Assembly: GCA_965644315.1 (NCBI GenBank)
Contig: CBFFRQ010000078.1
Coordinates: forward strand, 370,647-434,646
Origin: Caecitellus pseudoparvulus
Taxonomy: Eukaryota; Bigyra: Bicosoecida
Reading direction: 5' to 3'
Length of the DNA: 64,000 bases
Shown here piece after piece: positions 19,139 through 31,516 of this stretch; the stretch's first letter is position 1; the number at the start of each line of letters is the position of its first letter. The notes under the pieces were generated by a model. That model was not told where the DNA came from. It saw only the letters and a list, made by a program, of their open reading frames with translations, and ran no database searches. Position numbers and translations under genes: made by a program.

Positions 19139-21403
19139 ATGGATGCATCGAAGTTTGCACACAAGAGCACCGTGGACTTCTCCCTGCTGAACAACAAACA
19201 CCCCGGCCTGCCAAGCGGGGACTTGTTCATGTCCGACACCGCCTGGTCTGCGCTGTCGCGTCACGGCATTTCGCAGCGGATGGCGGAGGCCAATGCCGCG
19301 TCACAGCGCAGCTCGGGGGTCTCTGCAGGGCGCTTGCAGCGCTCGCAGGCCGGCAGTGGCGCCACGCACCCGCCCAGCACGAAGAAAAAGAAGAAACCGA
19401 AGACTCCCTTCAGAATCGTGGCGGTGGGCGGCTTTGACCCCGCCAGCGACACTGCCCAGCTGGCCAGCACACAAGCTTCGCTGCAGTCACCGGCACTGCC
19501 ACCCCCCGCTGGCCTGGCGTGGGGCACGCCGCGAGGGGGTCAGGCAGGGGCCTTGCAATCACCCACCTCCGTCCCCTCTCGCTTCGCCTCTCACACAGCC
19601 TCCTCTGTGCGGCGGGCCGCTGAGGTGGGCGCTGGGCCAGGCAGTACACGCAAGAAGGGTGAAGCCAGGGCCAAGGCAGCCCAGGCGGCGCAGGCAGCCG
19701 AAGTGGCAGCGGCAGAGCGCGTGTCTGCAGCTGCTCAAGCAGCGCTGCATGAAACAACTGCGCTGTCGCGTGCTCTGGCGCTGGGGGCAGCGGGGGGGGG
19801 GGGCGATGTGGCTGGGCGTCGGCCGCCACCCAGCCCCTTTCGCAGTCTGCAGGTCGCACGTGCCGAGGCAGGCTCGCCCGGCCACCTGCACCCCCGTGGC
19901 CAGCAGGCACAGGGCCGTTTGTCACGGGATCGTGCTGATTTGCAGAGTGTGCTGGAAGCTGCCAAAGCCAACCTGGCAGCAGTGGCGGCGGGGCGCGCGG
20001 CACCCCATACACTGAAAGCACAGACTCGTGTACTGCCGAGATCCAGCGCCAGTGTGGCGGCGGAGTCAGGGGAGGTGGCGCGGGAGGTGGTGGGGGCTAT
20101 GCGTGGTAAGGGGGCTGTGGGGCTGCTCCCTCGGGGGGGGGTGGAGGGGGGCTCCCGGACTGGGTCCACACGTAAACGGCATCCCATCCACGATCTGCGC
20201 TCGGGGGGTGACTCAGCTGACTCCAGTGCACGGCCACTGCGCGGCGAGAAAGACGTGGCGGGGGGCGACAGAGGCAGTGACAGTGGCAGTGGCAGTGGCG
20301 ATTTCGGCGTGGATTTGGAGCTGCTGCACCGGGCGACGGCGAGGGTGGAGGGGCGTATTACGGCTCGGGGCGGCCCCCTTCCTCTCCGTGGCACCGCGCG
20401 TCTCCAAGCCCTCGCAGCGCTGGGCATGAGTCCACAAGTGTCCCCAGCACCCTCCAGCGCGACATCCCCCACCCACCCAGGCGGCGAGGCGAGTGGACCA
20501 CCCTCTGACGTGCTGTCTGCAGCGGAAGCCACGCGGCGTGAGCTGAGGCAGCTGATCGGGGAGTACCCACCCCCCTCCGAGCGCAAGGCAGAGAGTGTGT
20601 CAGGCGCGGAGGTGGTGGCTGACGCCGCTCAGCTGGGCAGTGACCACACAGCCCCCGAAGTGCAAGCTGCGGCCCTCGCCGCCCGGATTGAGCAGCACAC
20701 GGACGGCTTGGCCAAGCAGGCTACACCCCCCGCTGTGGAGCCAGCGAAGCCCACGGCTACAGGTGCGTCGGCCCAGCGAACGACCGTTGCAGGCACACCA
20801 CAGCGGCCACTTCCAGCGGCGGTGGCACACGGGAGGGGGGGTGTGCCCATGCGAGCACCCAGGCAGCCGGAACAAGAACACACAGGGCCGCCCAGTCACG
20901 TGGACACGGCTGCAGTGCAGCGCAGGGCGGCACAGGCAGCCTCCTTGGCGGCAGAGGCAGCGGTGGCTGCGGTGGCGGCCAGCACGCCTGTGACTCCGAA
21001 ACAGGGTGGGGCGGACCGGGCGCCCCCTCCCCCACCTCACGTCGTTTCTCTGGACGTGGAGTTGGAGGAGGAGGAGCTGCACACTGCCACTGTGCGGGAC
21101 CTGATGGAGTCCATTCAGGACAGCCTTGGAACAGTTGTTCTGGCTCTGGCCCTCGTGCAGCCGGACGGGTCTGTTCGCCACCTCCCAAACGGCCCGGAAT
21201 CCCTGGCCCAGCTGGCTGTGCCGGCAACACTGGCGCTGCAAGTGACGCTAGCGGATGAACATGCCAGCGTGGAGCACAGCGCCGCCCCAGCTGGCTTGGC
21301 GTCTCCTTCCAGCCCGGGTGCTGTGGCCGCGGCCGGCACTCCCTTGCTGCCAGATCGAGCTGCCGCCGCGGCCGCCCGCGCTGCAGCACTGAGCGGGCGG
21401 TGA
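19139..21403 (+). CDS. Low-complexity protein of unknown function with possible C-terminal ubiquitin-like fold
   Basis: 754 residues from the ATG at 19139 (MDASKFAHKSTVDFS); an in-frame ATG at 19082 would add 19. The N-terminal 40 residues look ordered, ending near DTAWSALSRHGISQRM. A Lys-rich patch follows (KKKKKPKTPFRIVAVGGFDP), then several hundred Ala/Gly/Pro/Ser-rich residues with short Arg-rich helices. The last 120 residues include VVSLDVELEEEELHTATV, DLMESIQDSLGTVVLALAL and VQPDGSVRHLPNG, an alternation of strands and one helix that could be a beta-grasp or ubiquitin-like fold. That fold is inference only. It converges with ELP1, whose stop is 143 bp away. No family recognised. Confidence 0.6.
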   Translation: MDASKFAHKSTVDFSLLNNKHPGLPSGDLFMSDTAWSALSRHGISQRMAEANAASQRSSGVSAGRLQRSQAGSGATHPPSTKKKKKPKTPFRIVAVGGFDPASDTAQLASTQASLQSPALPPPAGLAWGTPRGGQAGALQSPTSVPSRFASHTASSVRRAAEVGAGPGSTRKKGEARAKAAQAAQAAEVAAAERVSAAAQAALHETTALSRALALGAAGGGGDVAGRRPPPSPFRSLQVARAEAGSPGHLHPRGQQAQGRLSRDRADLQSVLEAAKANLAAVAAGRAAPHTLKAQTRVLPRSSASVAAESGEVAREVVGAMRGKGAVGLLPRGGVEGGSRTGSTRKRHPIHDLRSGGDSADSSARPLRGEKDVAGGDRGSDSGSGSGDFGVDLELLHRATARVEGRITARGGPLPLRGTARLQALAALGMSPQVSPAPSSATSPTHPGGEASGPPSDVLSAAEATRRELRQLIGEYPPPSERKAESVSGAEVVADAAQLGSDHTAPEVQAAALAARIEQHTDGLAKQATPPAVEPAKPTATGASAQRTTVAGTPQRPLPAAVAHGRGGVPMRAPRQPEQEHTGPPSHVDTAAVQRRAAQAASLAAEAAVAAVAASTPVTPKQGGADRAPPPPPHVVSLDVELEEEELHTATVRDLMESIQDSLGTVVLALALVQPDGSVRHLPNGPESLAQLAVPATLALQVTLADEHASVEHSAAPAGLASPSSPGAVAAAGTPLLPDRAAAAAARAAALSGR

Positions 21404-21545
21404 GTGTGCGTGGTGTGGTGTGGTGTGGGTTTTGTGGATGTGTGGCTGCCTAACCTGCGTACCGTGCAGGCGCAGAGAGTGCAATGCAAATGTGAGTTTG
21501 ACCAGGGGGCATTGCATTGTGCGACGGGGCCTGCCGATTGGCGCA

Positions 21546-24500
21546 TTATTCAGCGGCACCCTGTGACTGCCTAGGACCCCTTGCAGCTGCCAGGGCAGTG
21601 TCCACAGTGCTGGGGTGTGGCAGGTCCAGTGCGGAAGGTGAGATGCCGTGGCGAGTCAGGAGAGCGGAAACGCTCTCCGCCGCCTCACTCTGAGAGGTAG
21701 CAAGGTGTGCCAGCGCCGACTCGGCCGCCTCAGTTGCGACGGTTCCGTGCAGCACAGCGCGCTCAGCCGCTCCTTCTGCTTCGGCTGTTCCTGGCGCGTT
21801 CTTGCTCTTCTTGCCGCTCTGCCTGTGTGCGTGCTCACGCATCGCCAGCAGCTCCACCTCGGGCGTGACGCCAGGCACCTCAACACGGGGCAGCGGTGTG
21901 GGCAGCTCTGCAATGCATGCCAGAAGGTGGGCATCGGAGTCACACACCTGCTGCAACGCAGCACGCAGCGCATCGGCCACTGGCGGGGCGATTTCTGCCA
22001 CCACATCGGCACAGGCAGCAAGTGCACTGCGGAGCTCAGCACCGTCCACTTGCCAGCGAGTGTGTGGCAGAGCGTGCAGCAGGGCCGCTTCCGCCTGGCG
22101 TTGTTGGCGGTCACCGCCTGGTTTGCGGTGCGCAGCCGCTTTGCGCTGCTTACGTGCTGCCCGGCTCGCCTTCTTCCGCACATCCTTGGACACGCGCTTG
22201 GCCATGCCTTCGCTGTCAAAGCCGCCTGACGAGCGGTCGAAGGTGATGGAGGCGTACTCTCGCCGAGGACGATGCGAAAACTGTCCATCTGTGCGGGCAG
22301 TGCCCACTGTGCCGGTGGAAGCGGCCGAGGCGACGGACAGCAGGTCAGAGGCGTCTGTGACTGCAGAACGCACGCTGGCGCGTGACTTTGTGCTGGCAAG
22401 GGAGGCGTCAGAGGCGGAGGACCACACGGAGCCGGCGATGGAGGAAGCGTCGCTCCACACTGACCCGGCATCGTCCCAATCTGCCCCTGCGCCCCCCTCG
22501 CCGCCGGCGGCACCCCCTCCGCCAGTCTCCGCGGCATCGGCCGCCGCTGCTGCCGCTGCAGCCGTGACGGCGTCCGAGATGGCCACGAGGTCGTGCAAGG
22601 GCAGCTCACTGCGCAGCGTGCGCACTTCGCACAACGTGCCGGCGGCCTGCTTGGCAGTGTCCCCTCTCCGCACATTGCCGGCGCACCAGGCTTTGGCGGC
22701 TGCCAGTAGAGCAGGAGTGAGAACACACAGCAGTGCCTGGTCACTGCCGCCAGCGCGCTCGAGTGCAGCGGCGAAATCTGGCATGGGGGAGACGGTGAGG
22801 GACTGAACGGTGGGCAGACTCGCGGGGGTGGGCTCAGCAGCGCTCTCTTTGGGCCAGCCTGCTGCTGCGGCAGCGGCGGCCTCCGCCTCCCCTCGGGGCA
22901 TGCCGCACAGCACCGCCACTTGCATGGGCAGGGCTGCCACTGGGCTGGAAGCGAGGTGGCTGGCAACGTCTGCAGCCACTGCCACCAGCTGCCTGATGGC
23001 GTGGCGGTGCAGCAGCGGGTGCGGCATGTGCGGAGGCAGGGCTGGGGAGGGGTTTGTCAGGGCGGTGCAGGCGTTGTCGGTGTACTGCCCCGCAAGAGAC
23101 GTCACATGCCGCAGCAGTGCATCCAGCACGCCCTGCACCGCGGCAGTGCGGTGGGGTAGACATGCCGGCACACCTGCAGCCGTGTCAGCGCCCCCCACTT
23201 CCGGCCCCCCCTCGCGGGCGACACCCCCCTCCACTTCAAAGGCGCCCTCGCCATCGTCATCGTCCCCGAACAGCCCACCAGCACCCCCCTGCGCAGGGCG
23301 CGAGCTGGGCGCCTCCAAGTGTGGATGTGTCTGCAAGGCATGTGCTAGGGCCTGCACAGCTGCCACGGGCAGAGCGCTGGTGTCCAGGATGCCTGAGGGG
23401 TACAAGCGGGCCAGTGAGAGGAGGTGGCTGACAGGGGGCGGCTGCAGGGGCTGCAGTGCAGCCAAGGCAACTGCACGCGTCTGCAGCACGCGGTGGTACC
23501 GTGCCGCCCCCAGTCCATCCCCTGCCACACCGCCTGTGCGGGCAGCACTGCCGCCAGCTGTGATGGAGCCAGTCACTTCTGCGGCGCTAGCGCTCCACAG
23601 CAGACTCAGCATGCGGTGTGGCAGGGCAAGGGGCGTTCCCTGCAGTGCAGCCACAGCTTCAGGCAGGCGCCCGTGTGTGAGGGCAATGGCGAGGAGGGTG
23701 GTGAGGGGCGCTGCAAGGGCTGCATCCACCTCCCCCGCCGCGCCCCCCACAGGCCACACACGCGCCACCCAGCTGGGCGCTGGCAGCCGGTCTGGCAGCA
23801 GACTGTCCAGGGCCAGAGCCCACGCTGACGGCTCTGCACCTGCTGTCTGCAGGGCGGCACAGGTGGTCTGGGCGGCGGCAGTGGCAGGTGTGGGGGCCAA
23901 CACGTGCAGTGCAGCAGCACAGGCACGCCACTGGTCTGCCGTGGAGGCTGAGGCCAGGGCGTGGGCGGTAGCAGTTGCGGCATGCTCGACGGCGCGAGGC
24001 CACCGACTCAGCAGCGCGTCCACAGCATAGCAGGCGTGGGCTGAGTGCTGGCGGGCGAGGTTGACGAGGCGCTGCAGGAGGGGCACTGTGGACCGGGGGT
24101 CGCGTCCGACGCACTCTGCGACCAGCTGCATGAGGCCTAGATCGTACGTGGCCAGTGCTTCCTCCCACAAGGCATCAGCAGACACGAGCACTGCGAGGTA
24201 CTTCAACGCACTGGCGGGCGTGACGCTCCCCTTGGGTGGTGGGGGTGACTCGGCCGCCCCCGCTTGCTGCTGCAGCAGCTGCCGCACCGCCTGCAACGCT
24301 GCACCCACATCGGGGGGGCTCTGCTGCGTGTACGTGGTGAGCAAGCTCAGGAAGAGGGGTGGCGGGGCGGGGCCGGCCATGGCGGGCAGTGCGAAACGCA
24401 TGGCGGCGCGGAGGGTCACTGCGACGCGGCTGCGGTTGTCGCACAAGTCAACGTTCGAACTGCAAGCCGCCTGCTCAGCCTCCAGTGCTGCCTGCCAGGC

Positions 24501-27496
24501 CGCCGCGTCCACCCCAGGTGGCGAGTCCTCAGGCACGGGCTTCGCGTCGGGGGGGGGTGGGTACTTGGTGTCCGTAACTCGCTCCCGCCCCACCGCAGTG
24601 AGCAGCAGGTCCCAGCGGTCACTGGCGGTGACGGGCAGCTGTGAGACTGCTGCCGGCGCCCAGGCACGGAAGGCGGCCGGGTCGTGGTCCGCCACCAGGG
24701 CCATGTCGATGCGGTGGCGCCGACACACTTCAATTGCCTGTCCGAACTGCCGGGTGTCCAGCAGGTGCCGGACCAGGGTCAGTGTCAGTACACGGGGTGA
24801 CACGGCTTCCAGGTTGCCGCGGGGAAGCTGCAGCACTGCACGTGTGCCAGCGGGAGTCAGGGCCACCAAGCGCGCCCCACGCTCGACACTGCGTGCGCCA
24901 GCGGCGTCCCACGCCCCCGCTGCCGCCACAGCCGCACCCACCTGCACAGACACGGCATTCTGGAAATCTGCAGAGCCAGGATCGGAGCCATGCGCTATTT
25001 CTGATGCCGCGGGTGGTGGAGCTGCCGCCGTGTCAGATGTGGGGGGGGGTGCTGGGGCTCGCAGGACGGATGTGAGGGGGGTGTCGGAGGGCGCAGTGTC
25101 TGGGCGGGGAGTGTCTGTTGCTTGCAGCAGCAGTGCGAGGGTGTGGCGAGAGACACACGCCAAGCGCGCAACGGGGCCTAGCGTCGTGAAGAACAGGAAC
25201 GCAGCCTGGGCAGGCGTGGAAGTAGCTGCGCCGCCACCTGCCATGGTGTGTGTCGCGGCTGACGAGACTGAGGGTGACAGCAGCACGTGGTTCACGTACA
25301 GGCGGTTGGAGATGGTTGACAGGGCGGCCAGGGGGCGGTCTGCGTCGGCGCAGTCAGAGGACGGCGGCAGGGGGTGCAGGTCCGTGCACACTTCAGGCAG
25401 AACAGTCTCGGGGTGTTCCGCCCAGCCGCCCTCGGCAGTGAAGCCCCACACGGCACAGTCGGTGGTGTGCACCAGCAGGCGCGGGGGACTGGCCCCAGGC
25501 AGGCACACCATGCGCACAGCCGTGCCGAATGCGGCGTGTGTGGGTAGCGTCGCTGTGCGTGTCGTGCCCAGTGGCACGGGGTGGAACACCGCCGACGTCA
25601 CCTCGCCGACGCCCCCTTGCACTGTGAGCGTGAAGTGCACCAGCACATCTCCCACGCCCGGCGCAGGGCAGGGCGCCAGGGCCGCCAGTTCGTACGTGAA
25701 CACACCCCCAGCCTCCGTGGGCAGGCGGCTGTCCAGCCACGTGAGCTGGCGCAGAGAGGCGGGGGCGAAGTGGCAGGAGGGGGGTAGGTCCGGGTGCAGG
25801 GAGGGGGGGTGCCCGGCTTGCACTGTGGCCGAGGCCAGGGACAGAGCGGCGTGCCCCATGTCAGGCAAGGCGCCTGGCAGCGTCGGCTGAGGCTTGCCGC
25901 TGGGGCCAAGAGCCTGCCAGGGCGTGGGCGAGGGTGGCTGCAGGAGTGAGGCGCCCGAGCGAGTTCGAGGGTGGCGGGGCGGCAGGGTCGCACAGGGCAC
26001 GATGTACAGCATGCCGTCTGACGTGAGGCAGGCGGCACGACTGTCTCCCGTGCTGGGCAGCACTGGCGCTTCGAGCAAGGCGGTCGTGGCGTCGGTGGCA
26101 TCGCCCACACCTGCGCCACGGACAGTGCACATCTCACGGTCGGGAGGTGACACCACCTGGGCTGCACTGGGAGGCGGTGCTGGCTCGAACGCGAAGGCAG
26201 ACACTGGCGCAGGGAAGGCCAGGGTGGCGTATGCTGCTGGAGGGGGGGTCAGCACGTACGCAAGGGGGGTCAGGTCCACGCTCGCCCCGTCTGCCAGAGC
26301 AGCCAGAGTGCTCGGGCCCCGTGACACGCTAGCCATCAGCGCGAAGTCCACCTGCTGCACTGCCACGCCGCCTTGGCACCTACTGACGCTGCGCAGACGC
26401 AACGGTACCTCAGCATCCCAGGCCAAGCTGCCTGGGGCAGTGGGTGAGCTGGCGGCGATTGGCGTTGTGGCCGACTCCGCTGACGGCAGTGTGCCAGGCG
26501 GCACGGCCCCTGTGCGGGCCTCGTGTTTGCAGTACCACCTGTAGTTGTCCCGGTGCCACACCTGCACGACACTCCAGGCCTCACTGCCGTCTGCCGGCAC
26601 CAACTGCACTGCCAGCAGCTCAGAGGAAGCGCTCCAAGCCAAGGCAGCACATGCTGCAGCATCGGCTGAGATGCCCGGCAGGGTGAACTCGCCGTGTCGC
26701 AGGCCATTGCGTTCGAAAAACACCACACGCAGGGATCCCCGCAGACTCTGCACGGCGCCGATCAGGGCGCTGTCGGCGGACCACGCCAGGGGCGCGTGAA
26801 GGTCGGGCACGCCGGAGTTGTCTTCGTTGCGCCCCTCGCTGTGCAGGGCCAGGTCGTTGGTCAGGACCCGCAGCATGCGCACGCCAGAAGCGACGTCCAC
26901 GGTGGCCACTGCCAAGTACTGCGCGTCGGGACGCCAGGCCAGTGCGCCTCGTGATCCAGGGGCGGGTGCAGGCAGCACCACTTCGGCGAGCACCTGCCAT
27001 GAGGGCGTCATGACGAGCAGCGCGCCGGTGCCTGTGAGAATGGCAAACATCTCCTGGTCCACAGTCCATTGCACGTCGAGGATGCCCTGCGCAGGGAGGG
27101 GCGCTTGCGTGGTGGCGCCAGCGTTTCGCGGCGGCGTTTCGTTTCTCGCCCACTCACACCCTCGAATTCCCCGATCGCTTCCACTGTCGCGCCATCCCCG
27201 CTCACCACCACAAGCTGCCCATCAGAACAGGCACACAACAGGCCATCCAGCTGCACATTATGGTGCACCCACCCCCACCGTGCGGCAGGTGAGTCTTCGT
27301 GTTCAGGCTGGCCTGGCGTGGGCAGGGTGGCCTGCCACTGCACTTTGCTGGTGCCAGGGGTCACGCAGTGCACCGCCCCACCAGGGGACAGGTGGTACAC
27401 GCTGCCATCACTGTGGTTGATGGCCACTCGCCCGGGTTCACACCCAGGCGCCTCCCAGCGCACCGGCACATCTGTCAAGTGCACCACATTCCTCAT
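21546..27496 (-). CDS. ELP1: Elongator complex subunit 1 (ELP1/IKAP), two exons
   Basis: Scaffold subunit of Elongator, which modifies wobble uridines of tRNAs (cm5U-type) in the cytoplasm. Exons 27496-27158 and 27086-21546 join in phase 0 (donor GTGAGT, 71-nt intron) to 1959 residues. The N-terminus reads as a WD40-type propeller; the junction EFEG-GILDVQWTVDQEM and then GALLVMTPSW and ALAWRPDAQYLAV match the ELP1 pattern. The middle and C-terminal parts are helical (TPR/solenoid-like). Near residues 1748-1770 lies a very basic segment (RKKASRAARKQRKAAAHRK), matching the tRNA-binding basic region before the C-terminal dimerisation part (QAEAALLHAL). The protein is several hundred residues longer than typical ELP1 (about 1300), mostly through Ala/Pro/Gly-rich insertions. 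It follows the Kelch gene on the same strand, 125 bp apart. Confidence 0.9.
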
Positions 27497-27620
27497 GGTG
27501 ACCTTGCACACACGCTCGCGGCCCCGGCACAAAGGCCCAGCACTACTGAAGGGTGCACTGAGTCCCTGCCGTCCGAGATACTGCGCTCGTGCATCGCAAG
27601 CCATGTATTGTGACAGCCCC

Positions 27621-30600
27621 TCACCAAATGCTCCCCGCACCGCCACCGCTCCCTGGGCCAGCTGCCCAAATGCTGCCTGGCGCAGTGGAGGATGGGCCCA
27701 GGCCGGGGGGTGGCGGGCGTGAGCGTACATCTTGAGGGGACGGCACCTGGGGCTGGGGGGCGGGCCAGGCGCTGCCACCAGCGGGGCTGACCCACATGGC
27801 GCCGTTGCGCTGAAAACTGTCCTCCCTGCTGTGGGAGGCAGACCACGACCTGTCATCGCACGTCCGCACCCCCGTTGAGCCTTGTTCGCTGCCAGTGGCA
27901 TGCGTGCCCCCGCCCCAGCTGTGCAGTGTGGAGGGGCCCCCATAACTGCTCCAACCGCCCCCACTGCTGCGGGCAGCTGCGGACCACCCCGCTGGTTCCG
28001 CGATCCCCCCCTGCCAAGCGGCGGCGGAGGGGGGTACAGCAGGTGCATACGGGTCGGGTGTCATGGCGGCCACGTTGGCTGCCCAGGCTGCTGGCGGCAT
28101 TGGCATGGCACCAAAACTAGGCATGTCCATGGGCATGCCCCATGGAGTGGCGTGGGGTGGCGGGGCGTGACCCGGGAAGCCGTAATACGGCGTGTGTCCC
28201 TGCGCCTCGTAGGGGGACACATTGTACCCGTGGTGGACAGGCTGGTGGTGTGCGTGGTGGTGGTGAGTGTGCCGGGGGGCGTGTCTGCGTGAGGCTCCAC
28301 GGTCCCCCCCTCGACGGCCTGAGCCCCCCCCCCCTGCTGGCTCCGGGCAGGGGATGGGCGTCGCGGCACCGCCCTCCCACGCAGCCCGCACGCTGAGGGC
28401 GTAGAAGGTGGGGTCGGGGACAGTACTAGCCCCCTCGCCCTGCTGCATGGCCCCGACGTCCTGTCCGCCGAAGGTGAGGATGGTGAGGGCCCCTGGGCGG
28501 CGCGTGGAGGGGGGCAGCACCAACGACGCCGCGGCGCAGCGCCCCCGCAACACGACACCGGCGTCGCCGACGCCGCCAGTCTCAGCGCCCATGGCGGGGG
28601 GCGCTCGGCTGATGCGACCTGCCGACACATCCACCAGCTGCAGGGCGTGGTTGGGCTGCCCCAGGGAGCTCTTGGCACCCAGGACACTGGCACCCCCCAC
28701 CACCGCCACCTGCATGCTGCCGGGGATGGCGTGGGCGATGTGCCCGAACAGGCGGGGCGCGGCGAAGGGGGCAGCCGATTGCATGGAGGGCGCCAGGAGC
28801 AGGTCGTGCCGCTGCCACACCCAGCTGTGCAGGTTCAGCAAGTACATGGCCCCCACCACCTCGTCATGCTTGTTCTTGCCGCCAATGCATGCGAGGAACT
28901 CCTGCAGCGCGTAGGTGGGTGGACGGGAACCCGCCGGAACAGGGCCAGTGGGGGTGGGGGGCGCCGTGCCGTACCCCACCAGTGGCCACACGCCCGGGTG
29001 CCCCTCAGGCTGCACGACACCCTCTGGAGGCCCAGTGCGCACCCAGCGACGCAGGATGGTGGCCCCCACCTGCCCTGCACTCTTGGCATAGGTGAGCCTG
29101 AGTTTCTGCACCGGGCCAGCCCCGCCGCCTTGCCCGGCTGCAGGTGCGGAAAATGGACGCCACTCTGTGGCTGTCGGAGCGCCACTGCACTCCTGGTAGT
29201 ACCACGCGGTGGTGGGGTGCAGCAGGGCACCCAGCGCAGCAGTTGCAGTTGGATAGGCACTGGCTGGGGCTGAGGGCTGCAGGGCGTCGACTGCGTCGGC
29301 GGGCGAACCTGGCAAGCGTGGCTGGCGGGGTGGCAGCTGCAGAACGAACACGTGCTTGGTGTGCTTGCCGCGTGAGTGGTGCCCGCCGAACACCACCACG
29401 GCGTTACGGCGCTGCATGAAGAACACTGTCTGCTGGCTCAGTTTCTTCACGGCGGCAAAGGCGCCCTTGTCAAAGAAAGCCTCACGAAACGCAGCAGAGG
29501 AGTCGGCGTGCTGGGGCGCACTGACCTCGAACGCGCCCAGCGCACCGCCCGTGAGGTCCTCCAGAGGCTGCAGACAGCCGACAGTGCCCAGGGAGATGTC
29601 ATGCGCCACCCTTTCCTGTGCACGTGGGCATGGCCCCGCGCCGCCTGCCCACTGCAGCGCCGTGGCTCCATCGCCGGCGGTGGGTGTGGCGAGGGGGGGG
29701 CAGGAGGGCGTTGGCTCCACATGTGCCAGGGGGGGGGTGGTCTGACCAGGCGAAGTGGGAACGCGAGGGGCGTGCCCTGCGCCATCCAGCCTAGCCGGCA
29801 CCTCCACCTCATACCACACGCCTTCCGCACAGTCGTACAGCCAGACAGAGTTGCCGCCCTGGGGGCGGTTGCCCAGTCGACCCCCCGTCGCGAGGACACA
29901 GGTGGGGCCCAGAGGCGTTAGGGAGTGCTCGTGCAGGTCGTGGGGCGGCACCTGCCCGTGCAGGTGCAAGATGGGCACGGCACCCCCCTCGGAGCGTTCG
30001 CCTGCGGGTACACGCAGTCTGTACGCACTGCTGTCCATGCCGGGGATACGCTCCAGGTCCAAACCAAGGGGCGGTGCAGATGCACCCCGTGTGGCCATGT
30101 TGGTGGTGCTGGTCAGGCGGGCGTTGGCGGCGGGGTCCCCGGAGGACCGTTTGCGCGAGATGCACACGAGCGTCATGCGGCCCTGTTCGCGGGAAGCCCC
30201 ACCCGAGCCACCCCGGCGCATGCCGCCATGAAGCAGCATGCGCACCTCCGAGGGGCTGTTGCACATGGTGGCGTGTGCGCTGCCGGCGGCAGGCGTCACC
30301 TGCCGCACACCTGACGGCACACGCAGTGCAAACATGCTGGTGGTGGCTTGCGACAGCGCCACCACGCTTGGCTCGGCAGAGGCGCTAGAGCCACTGGTGG
30401 AGCGCCGAATGGCGGAGGCTGCCATGCCTGGAGGCATGCCTGTTAGGGCTGCCACCTCCCGCTCCAAGGAGGCTGCTGCGTCGGAGCCTGTGCTGGTGGT
30501 GGACTGTGACGTGGTGGCACTCTGCTGCGACAGCGGAGCGCGCTGGTGCGGTGTCGCGCCAGGAAGCTGGCCGGAGCCCCGCGAAGGCGAACCATGCGAC

Positions 30601-30906
30601 TGGTACACGTCATCTCGAGCACGTGCCTGTGGTGCGGACGTTCTAAGACCGCCGGTCCCTGCGCAAAGTGCGAACGGTGTGCGTTGCGGTGTGGTGCTGC
30701 AGCGAGCCCTGGGGCAGGAAGGCAGACTGGGCAAGCAGGGCGAGGCGCCACGCACCGCCCTGCTGCGGGAGTTGGAAGGACGGTTCAGATGCCTCGGGGT
30801 CGCCGTCCTCCTGTTCGGCTGCTGGCATGGGCTTGTCTTCCTTGGGGGGCAGGGTCACGAAGGCGGCTTCGCCAGGAAACGCCACCTGCAACTCTGAGGC
30901 AGCCAT
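27621..30906 (-). CDS. Kelch-repeat (beta-propeller) protein, two exons
   Basis: Exons 30906-30756 and 30658-27621 join in frame to 1062 residues (97-nt intron, GTGCGT donor). Kelch-type blades are visible as double-Gly strands followed by a Trp or Tyr about 10-15 residues later: CVLATGGRLGNRPQG with VWLYDCAEGVWYEV; AVVVFGGHHSRGKH with VFVLQL; CIGGKNKHDEVVGAMYLLNL with SWVWQRHDL; VAVVGGASVLGAK with LQLVDV; and LTILTFGGQDVGAM with FYALSV. A propeller of five to six blades is likely. The N-terminal 120 residues are Ser/Gln/Pro-rich. The C-terminal 250 residues are Gly/Pro/Ser/His-rich and look disordered, with a His-rich cluster. Kelch propellers bind proteins or, as in KLHDC types, degrons; no BTB or F-box is seen, so the partner is unknown. 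Confidence 0.75.
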
Positions 30907-31516
30907 GGTGACCTTGCAGCAAGTGGAGCTGTACACTGCACACTGGAAGGGAGGGAACGCTTCCTTATTGCGCGCAGGCACACTGTGCAGGGAACTCTGA
31001 CAACCGCTGGCGGCTGCTGCTTGGTGCAGGGTAGCGCTGGAGCAGAGCCCTGGAGCAAGGCGGACTTTCGGCCCGAAGCACGGCACGCGCTGGCAGGCAG
31101 TGAAGAACACGCAAGACAGAGGGTTCAGGCAGGGTAAGAACTATGTCGAAGTATGAAGCGAAAGGTTATTTGGTCGGAGTTTGGGTGAGGTGACAGAATG
31201 CTCTGAAGCGTGGCAAGTACGTGGCCTGCTGGGAGGTGTGCCGGGAAGCGCCTGCTGGTGCACTGAGAGCCCCCTGCGCAGGTGCCCTTCAAGTACAAAA
31301 ACCTCCCGCAATGTGCACGGTCTTACCCTTCATCGAGCCTCACACTTTCTGCCAGCGGCGCGAGTTTCGCCAACTGTGCGCAGACTCGTTGGTCAGGCCG
31401 TAGCACGCAGTCAATTTCCGCAGGCGCTCGAAGCGGCTTCGACGTGGTCTGCAGCTTCCGTCATTGACGGATTCTGACCACCCGCCTGTGAGCACTCCAT
31501 CTTCGACGCTGGCTTC
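30907..31516. promoter_or_regulatory. Divergent promoter region between the Kelch and hydrolase genes
   Basis: 610 bp between divergent starts (30906 minus, 31517 plus). It contains AATTTCCGCA at 31413-31422. No convincing coding frame. Confidence 0.4.
31413..31422 (+). promoter_or_regulatory. AATTTCCGCA motif upstream of the hydrolase
   Basis: Lies 94 bp before the ATG at 31517, in the gene's orientation; an exact ten-base match to the motif at 12862. Confidence 0.35.

Noticed and set aside
24061-25890. 609-codon plus-strand frame inside ELP1
   Set aside because: Antisense shadow of ELP1; composition is Arg/Ser/Ala-rich with no domain.
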